A DNA stretch of 12,018 nucleotides from assembly GCA_025356715.1 (NCBI GenBank), contig JANXRU010000373.1:1-12018 (forward strand), written 5' to 3'. How positions within the stretch are numbered: position 1 is the stretch's first letter; every line of letters begins with the position of its first letter. Source of the stretch: Bacteroidota bacterium. Its GTDB lineage: Bacteria; Bacteroidota; Bacteroidia; B-17B0; B-17BO. The notes under the pieces were generated by a model that saw only the letters and a program-made list of their open reading frames with translations, was not told the DNA's origin and made no database searches. A program made the position numbers and the translations under genes. Of the stretch, positions 7,239-12,018 are shown in pieces.

Positions 7239-7799
7239 TTTATTTTCTTTAAAATAATGGTGACGCACTTTGAAAATAGCTGCAACACTGATGGCATCAG
7301 TTATTTCTCCATTTAATACCATTTGATAAGCATCTTTGATGTGAATCTTTTTAACTTGTAAATCTTCACTTTCTTCTGGTTCCGCTTCTTCAAATGACAA
7401 ATCTTTCGCTAAAAAAACAAAAGCATGCTCATCTGTAGCAGAATTGCTGAGATGCAATTGCATAATTTCTTCAAAATGCCCAGCAACAATACCTGTTTCT
7501 TCCTTTAATTCTCGTTTTGCAGTGTCAATTGGCTCCTCTCCTAGCGGACCACCACCTTCTGGGATTTCCCAACTATATGCATTGAGAGGATAACGCCACT
7601 GGCCAACTAACCATGTATAACCATCATCCGATAAGGGAATTATGCCGATGGCTAAATTCTTAAAATTAACAACACTATAGATGGCGGGGTTGCCAGCAGG
7701 ATTAATGGCTTGATGTTTGTTGACTGAAATCCATGCGGATTCATATACAAGTTCCGAGTTAAGTGTTTCCCAAGTATTTAAACTATTTTTTGAATTCAT
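7227..7799 (-). CDS. Nudix hydrolase, ADP-ribose pyrophosphatase-like
   Basis: The 190-residue product contains a complete Nudix box at residues 82-104. G82, then E88, then R96-E97-L98, E100-E101 and G103-I104 fit G-x5-E-x7-REU-x-EE-x-GU exactly, so the metal-binding glutamates are intact. The preceding GQWRYP (66-71) and WEIPEGG (77-83) are typical of the ADP-ribose pyrophosphatase/NUDT5 group, which cleaves nucleoside diphosphates linked to sugars. The region downstream of the box reads LSNSATDEHAF and lacks the SPG-type proline used to mark classical ADP-ribose pyrophosphatases, so the substrate is uncertain. The enzyme is cytoplasmic, with no signal peptide. The stop (TGA, 7229-7227) lies inside the end of the convergent OmpA gene. 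It has no visible link to T9SS. Confidence 0.94.
   Translation of the reverse strand: MNSKNSLNTWETLNSELVYESAWISVNKHQAINPAGNPAIYSVVNFKNLAIGIIPLSDDGYTWLVGQWRYPLNAYSWEIPEGGGPLGEEPIDTAKRELKEETGIVAGHFEEIMQLHLSNSATDEHAFVFLAKDLSFEEAEPEESEDLQVKKIHIKDAYQMVLNGEITDAISVAAIFKVRHHYFKENKLLD
7240..7257. terminator. Weak candidate bidirectional hairpin between convergent genes
   Basis: TTATTTT (7240-7246) and AAAATAA (7251-7257) form a seven-pair stem with a four-base loop just after the OmpA-gene stop and within the last Nudix codons. It is the only symmetrical element at this convergent junction, so it may help end transcription. The stem has no G/C pairs, which makes it weak. Confidence 0.22.
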
Positions 7800-7996
7800 T
7801 TTATACGTTCTTTTTGTTTAATCATGGAAACCTATGTTTCACACAGTTTTTTGTTAATATTAGTGTTTTTTTTGTATTTTTAGAAACCCAAACAATGATA
7901 AATTCGTAAAAAAACGATCGTGTTATAACTTTACAATATTAATAATTTTAGATTCCGCATTTTAGTCCGTTAGATCAATGTTTTAGTAAATTGCTT
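7800..7996. other. Divergent intergenic region, Nudix gene / SprB-like adhesin gene
   Basis: This 197-base AT-rich spacer has no coding potential on either strand. It holds a plus-strand promoter candidate at 7903-7933 and a short inverted repeat, GAAAC (7827-7831) / GTTTC (7836-7840), close to the Nudix start. No good TAnnTTTG element could be found for the minus strand. Confidence 0.65.
7903..7933 (+). promoter_or_regulatory. Candidate promoter of the SprB-like adhesin gene
   Basis: TTCG at 7903-7906 and TAACTTTA at 7926-7933 each differ by one base from the Bacteroidota -33 (TTTG) and -7 (TAnnTTTG) elements. Their 19-base spacer is the same as at the other operon's candidate promoter. Transcription would start near 7940, leaving a leader of roughly 57 bases. 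Confidence 0.33.
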
Positions 7997-10900
7997 ATGA
8001 AAAAAATAATACTCCTTTTAATTCTTTTTTCTTCTTGTTTTATAAATGCTCAAACGCTTTATTGGGTTGGTGGTTCTGGTAACTTAAATGACAGACAGCA
8101 TTGGTCTCTTACTAGTGGGGGCCTTTCTGCAGGATTAAATCCTTCAGCTTCAACTGATTTAATATTTGATGATAATTCTTCTTTAAACACCTGTGTTGTA
8201 AGTCTTGTAGGGATAAATCAAATTAAATCTTTAGAATGCCTCACTACTACTCAAGAAATTCATTTTACAGGAGATAAATTCTCGACGCTAACTTGTTCTG
8301 GCAACTTTATACTTAATGAAAAAACGTTTTACGAAGCCACTTCAAATCTTGTTTTTGTGTCAAATTCTTCTTCATTTAGTAATGTGAATTTTTGGAGAAA
8401 TACAGTTACCTCTGATGTTTTGTTTGATGAAGGAAATTGGAATTTACTGCATGTAAAAGTTGCTGATAATAACACGTTAAAATTTAATAAAGGAAAATAT
8501 AATATTACAAACTCTTCATTAATTTCGGGTAATATTGTTGCAAATTCAGGTAATGTCATTTTTAATTCAATCCATTCTACATTTTACATTAAAAACAAAG
8601 TCACTTTTGGACAGAATGTGAGTTTCAATTCTAATGATTTAACGTTTATCTCCAACTCTAACGTTCGTTCGTTGTTTGATGTTAATTCGCAGGTTAGTTT
8701 TGGTTCAAATGCAAAAATGATTAACCCTTCCCCTCAAGCGTGCGCTCTTACATATACTTTTACAAATCCAAGTTGTAGTAATTTATGTAATGGTTCAATT
8801 ACTATTGGGATATCTGGTTGTGGCGCAGGGCCATTTGATATGATTTTTAATACAATAGCATCATGTATTCCTTCAGGTACAAATGCTATTTCACCTCCAA
8901 CGTTAGTCTTTTCAAATTTATGTGGATGTGGAGGTAATTTATTGGATATTTTTATGTACGATGCAGGTGGAACTTTAGTTGCAAACCTTAACGCTTTATC
9001 TATGCCATCGTTACCTACACCAATCAATAAGCTGTTTTCTGCTAATGTTGATGTTACTTGTAATGGACTTTGTAATGGCTCAGTTAAATTATCTTTATCA
9101 GGAGGAGTTTCACCTTATTCTGTGACACAATTACCTGGTCCAGTTTCCTTTACAACGAATGCTTTTGCAACAAACTCAATTTCAAATTTATGTGCAGGAA
9201 CAACAACATTTAATGTTATGGACGCAAATGGGTGCACAAAAACATTTACTAATCTTACGGTTCAGCCCGCTACTTTAACTCTTCCTGGAGCATCCACAAA
9301 CATTCTTTGTAATGGACTTTGCACTGGTAGTGCTACCGTTGCTCCAAACGGTGGAAATGGCGGGAATGTTTTTGTCTGGACAAGCGGAGCGCCTACAAAT
9401 ACATTAGTTAATAGTGCGCTTTGTGTAGGTAATGTTACTTGTACAGTAACAGACTCTAAAACTTGTACAGCAACTTATACTACTAATATTGTGCAGCCTC
9501 CGGCAACAACTGTTACTGTAGTAAAAACAGATTTAAAATGTGCAGGAGTTTGTATTGGTGCAGCAACAATTACTGCAATAGGAGGTACGCCTGCATATAC
9601 TTATAGTTTAAATGGAGTTGCTACAACATCTGTTATTGCTGGACTTTGTGCTGCAAACTATACTGTGGATGTAAAAGACGCACTTGGATGTATTACATCT
9701 AAAACATTTGTTATTACATCTCCAACTACATTAACCGCTGTTGCTTCAACAACAAATGTTACTTGCAATGGAGCTGCTACTGGTAGCATTTCTATTTTGG
9801 CTGTTGGCGGAACTACGCTTTATAGTTATGTTTGGTTGCCAGTTGCGCCTACTACAAGTGTTAATAATAATGTTGGTGCTGGTGTTTATAGTTATACCGT
9901 AACAGACGCATTAGGCTGTAAAACGGCAAGTACTGTTACCGTTATTCAACCTGCAGCTACGACTTTGACGATTGTTAAAACTGATATTACGTGTTTTGGA
10001 TTAACAAACGGTAGCGCAACAGTTACTCCAGCAGGCGGAACGCCAAATTTTAGTTATACTTGGTCTCCTATACCACCTTCAGGACAAGGCACGGCTACAA
10101 TATCATTACTGCCAATTGGATGTTATACTGCAAATATTAAAGATGCAAATGGGTGCGCTAGTAGTACAAACATTTGTATTACTCAACCTTCTAGTGTTAC
10201 TGTGACTACGGCTACCACCCAGCCAAAATGTAATGGCTTAGCTAATGGCTCATGCACTGTTACGGCAATTGGAGGCGTTGGCGCATTTACATATACATTA
10301 TCACCTGGTGCTGTTGTAGGAGGACCTGTATTTTCTGGATTGGCAGCAGGAGTATATACCGTTTCTGTAGGCAATAATGGTTGTACCACTGTTAAAACTT
10401 TTACATTAGGGCAACCTAATCCAATTACATTGACATTAAACCCTACGCCACTCGCTTGTTTTGGAGCAGCAAATTCTACAATTACAGCCGTAATAGGTGG
10501 TGGTACGCCAGCTTATACTGTAAATTGGTTTACAGGAGCAACTGGATTAACGCTTCCCGGCCAGAGTGCTGGTATTAAAACTGCCACAGTAACAGATGCT
10601 GGAGGTTGTATCGCAATAGCTACAATCACATTAACTGCTCCAACTTCTATTACAGTTACAGTAAGTGCTACACCATTATCATGTTCTAATAGTACTAATG
10701 CAATCGCAACATCATCTGCCGTTGGTGGAACGCCTAATTATACATTTACTTGGTCTACAGGATTTGTAGGAGCCATTACTCCAAATTTAGGCCCAGGAGT
10801 TTATACAGTGACTGCAAAAGATTTAAATGGTTGTACTACAACTCAAACATTAAGTATTGTTGCTCCACAAGCATTAACGTTAACCGCTACAAATGGCACC

Positions 10901-12018
10901 ACATCTTGTTCAGGGGTTTGTAATGGGACCGTTGGGGTTACTGCAATTGGTGGTACAGCTGGATATAGTTACAGTTGGAATACTGTTCCAGTCCAATCAA
11001 CTTCTGTAACAACGGCAGCGCTATGTGCTGGCGCTTATATAGTCACAGTAACGGACAGTAAAGGTTGTATAAAAACTGCCCCCGCAACTGTTACCCAGCC
11101 AGCTCCACTATTAGCTGTAATTAGTGGCATAAAGCCTAGTTGTAATGTATGTATAGGAGCATCAACGGTTACCCCAAGTGGAGGAACACTTGCATATACG
11201 TATACATGGACAAATTCCGCAGCGGTAGTGGTAAGTAATAGTCAAACAGCTTCAAATTTATGCCCAGGCATATACACCGTTACTGTTGTTGATGCGCGAG
11301 GCTGTACAACGCCAGCGACTGTTCAAATAGTGCAAACGGTGGCAATTGTTATCACCGTTAATAACAATGTTTTACAATGTAATGGTGGCTTAACTGGTTT
11401 AGCAATGGCAACCCCTACTTCGGGCACTGCTCCGTACACATACTCATGGTCACCTACTGGCCCACCGCCACAAACAACGCAAACAGCTGTTGGATTGGGT
11501 GCAGGGACTTACACTGTATTAGTTACGGATGCGCAATTATGTACAAATACAGCTACTGTTAATTTTGTAAATCCGCCAGCAACAACGGTGACTGTATCTC
11601 ATACTGATGAAACCTGTTTTGGCCAATGTAATGGAACAGCTTCTGTAGTTGCAATAGGAGGTACGGCGCCACTTAGCTATAAATGGCTCCCAGGTGGACA
11701 AACGACAACAAGTATTTCAGGCCTATGCGGTGGAGTTTACACAGTAAATGTAACTGATGCTAATGGTTGTATTCAATCTCAAACACTTCAAGTAGTTTCT
11801 GCATCAAGTATAACCGCTGTATTTACTTCTACAAATCCCTCTACCTGTATTTTAGCTAATGGAGCTATTAATGCTGCAATTGCAGGTGGTTCTCCAGGGT
11901 ATACGTTTACTTGGACTCCAGGTAACACCAATGCAAATCCATTAATAAATATTTCGGCAGGTAACTATAATTTAACTGTAAAAGATTTAGCAGGCTGTAC
12001 TCAAACTTTTGTGGCAAC
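7997..12018 (+). CDS. Giant SprB-repeat cell-surface adhesin, N-terminal part (open at window edge)
   Basis: From the ATG at 7997 the frame is open to the window end: 1340 complete codons plus two bases. A clear signal peptide (KK, then IILLLILF, probable cleavage after residue 18 or 19, INA|Q or NAQ|T) precedes LYWVGGSGNLND, an opening shared by many large Bacteroidota surface proteins. Residues about 40-248 are rich in Asn, Ser and short hydrophobic strands and probably form a beta-helix-like head. From about residue 250 there are at least 14 SprB-type repeats, each with a GGT-P-Y-TYTW-like core and a Y-TVTVTDANGC-like end. SprB of Flavobacterium johnsoniae is the mobile adhesin carried by the gliding machinery, so a gliding or attachment role is likely. 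The T9SS C-terminal domain and stop codon must lie beyond the window. No cognate SprF gene is visible for it here. Confidence 0.92.
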   Translation, partial: MKKIILLLILFSSCFINAQTLYWVGGSGNLNDRQHWSLTSGGLSAGLNPSASTDLIFDDNSSLNTCVVSLVGINQIKSLECLTTTQEIHFTGDKFSTLTCSGNFILNEKTFYEATSNLVFVSNSSSFSNVNFWRNTVTSDVLFDEGNWNLLHVKVADNNTLKFNKGKYNITNSSLISGNIVANSGNVIFNSIHSTFYIKNKVTFGQNVSFNSNDLTFISNSNVRSLFDVNSQVSFGSNAKMINPSPQACALTYTFTNPSCSNLCNGSITIGISGCGAGPFDMIFNTIASCIPSGTNAISPPTLVFSNLCGCGGNLLDIFMYDAGGTLVANLNALSMPSLPTPINKLFSANVDVTCNGLCNGSVKLSLSGGVSPYSVTQLPGPVSFTTNAFATNSISNLCAGTTTFNVMDANGCTKTFTNLTVQPATLTLPGASTNILCNGLCTGSATVAPNGGNGGNVFVWTSGAPTNTLVNSALCVGNVTCTVTDSKTCTATYTTNIVQPPATTVTVVKTDLKCAGVCIGAATITAIGGTPAYTYSLNGVATTSVIAGLCAANYTVDVKDALGCITSKTFVITSPTTLTAVASTTNVTCNGAATGSISILAVGGTTLYSYVWLPVAPTTSVNNNVGAGVYSYTVTDALGCKTASTVTVIQPAATTLTIVKTDITCFGLTNGSATVTPAGGTPNFSYTWSPIPPSGQGTATISLLPIGCYTANIKDANGCASSTNICITQPSSVTVTTATTQPKCNGLANGSCTVTAIGGVGAFTYTLSPGAVVGGPVFSGLAAGVYTVSVGNNGCTTVKTFTLGQPNPITLTLNPTPLACFGAANSTITAVIGGGTPAYTVNWFTGATGLTLPGQSAGIKTATVTDAGGCIAIATITLTAPTSITVTVSATPLSCSNSTNAIATSSAVGGTPNYTFTWSTGFVGAITPNLGPGVYTVTAKDLNGCTTTQTLSIVAPQALTLTATNGTTSCSGVCNGTVGVTAIGGTAGYSYSWNTVPVQSTSVTTAALCAGAYIVTVTDSKGCIKTAPATVTQPAPLLAVISGIKPSCNVCIGASTVTPSGGTLAYTYTWTNSAAVVVSNSQTASNLCPGIYTVTVVDARGCTTPATVQIVQTVAIVITVNNNVLQCNGGLTGLAMATPTSGTAPYTYSWSPTGPPPQTTQTAVGLGAGTYTVLVTDAQLCTNTATVNFVNPPATTVTVSHTDETCFGQCNGTASVVAIGGTAPLSYKWLPGGQTTTSISGLCGGVYTVNVTDANGCIQSQTLQVVSASSITAVFTSTNPSTCILANGAINAAIAGGSPGYTFTWTPGNTNANPLINISAGNYNLTVKDLAGCTQTFVA
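8750..12018 (+). repeat. Array of at least 14 SprB-type coding repeats
   Basis: The first conserved cysteine codon of each repeat is at 8774, 9059, 9308, 9539, 9764, 9992, 10229, 10457, 10682, 10907, 11141, 11378, 11615 and 11846. From the fourth repeat the period is 75-79 residues. The first three intervals are longer (95, 83 and 77). Repeat 1 is divergent and lacks the usual late G-C. Repeats 2-14 all keep the first and last cysteines, while a middle pair is present in only some of them. DNA copies are well diverged, and the array is cut by the window edge. Confidence 0.9.

Noticed and set aside
7827..7840. GAAAC-CTAT-GTTTC inverted repeat near the Nudix start as an operator
   Set aside because: The stem is only five bases in AT-rich DNA, with no second copy and no known regulator match.
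8329..10389. Three short minus-strand open frames inside the SprB-like gene
   Set aside because: All are antisense to the continuous signal-peptide-plus-repeat frame and have no motif of their own.
8750..12018. Possible CRISPR array or DNA satellite because of regular ~230-base periodicity
   Set aside because: The repetition is at the protein level with diverged DNA, the period is that of SprB repeats, and there are no short identical direct repeats with unique spacers.

Overview
The window is AT-rich DNA from a member of the Bacteroidota, probably a gliding or surface-adhering Flavobacteriia/Sphingobacteriia-type organism. The evidence is a type B type IX secretion (T9SS) sorting domain, a PorP/SprF-family outer-membrane protein, SprB-type adhesin repeats, and a promoter that fits the Bacteroidota TTTG / TAnnTTTG pattern. 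No species can be named from the sequence.

Layout. (1) 1-210, minus strand: the first 70 codons of a DNA photolyase/cryptochrome-family gene that runs off the left edge. (2) 211-384: a divergent intergenic region with a candidate plus-strand promoter. (3) 385-7238, plus strand: a compact three-gene operon. It encodes a 1021-residue secreted surface protein with seven Ig-like modules and a type B T9SS C-terminal domain, a 306-residue PorP/SprF-like barrel that overlaps it by one base (TAATG), and a 951-residue TPR / beta-propeller / regulatory-domain / OmpA protein of PorE-like architecture that starts 12 bases later. (4) 7227-7799, minus strand: a Nudix hydrolase gene whose 3' end overlaps the OmpA gene by 12 bases. 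(5) 7800-7996: a second divergent intergenic region. (6) 7997-12018 and beyond, plus strand: the first 1340 codons of a giant SprB-repeat adhesin with at least 14 repeats, still open at the right edge.

How the genes fit together. The operon reads as a dedicated secretion-and-anchoring cassette. The large adhesin crosses the outer membrane by T9SS. The PorP/SprF-like barrel is its likely cognate partner, because type B substrates such as SprB need a SprF-family protein. The OmpA protein would tie the complex to peptidoglycan in the periplasm. The second adhesin has no barrel gene inside the window, so its partner is expected downstream. The photolyase and Nudix genes look like unrelated housekeeping genes flanking the two adhesin loci.

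The most notable pattern is in the SprB repeats. Two cysteines are present in every one of repeats 2-14, while two others are always present together or absent together, which suggests two separate disulfides per repeat. Everything else is a good example of known families, with some unusual details listed in the findings.
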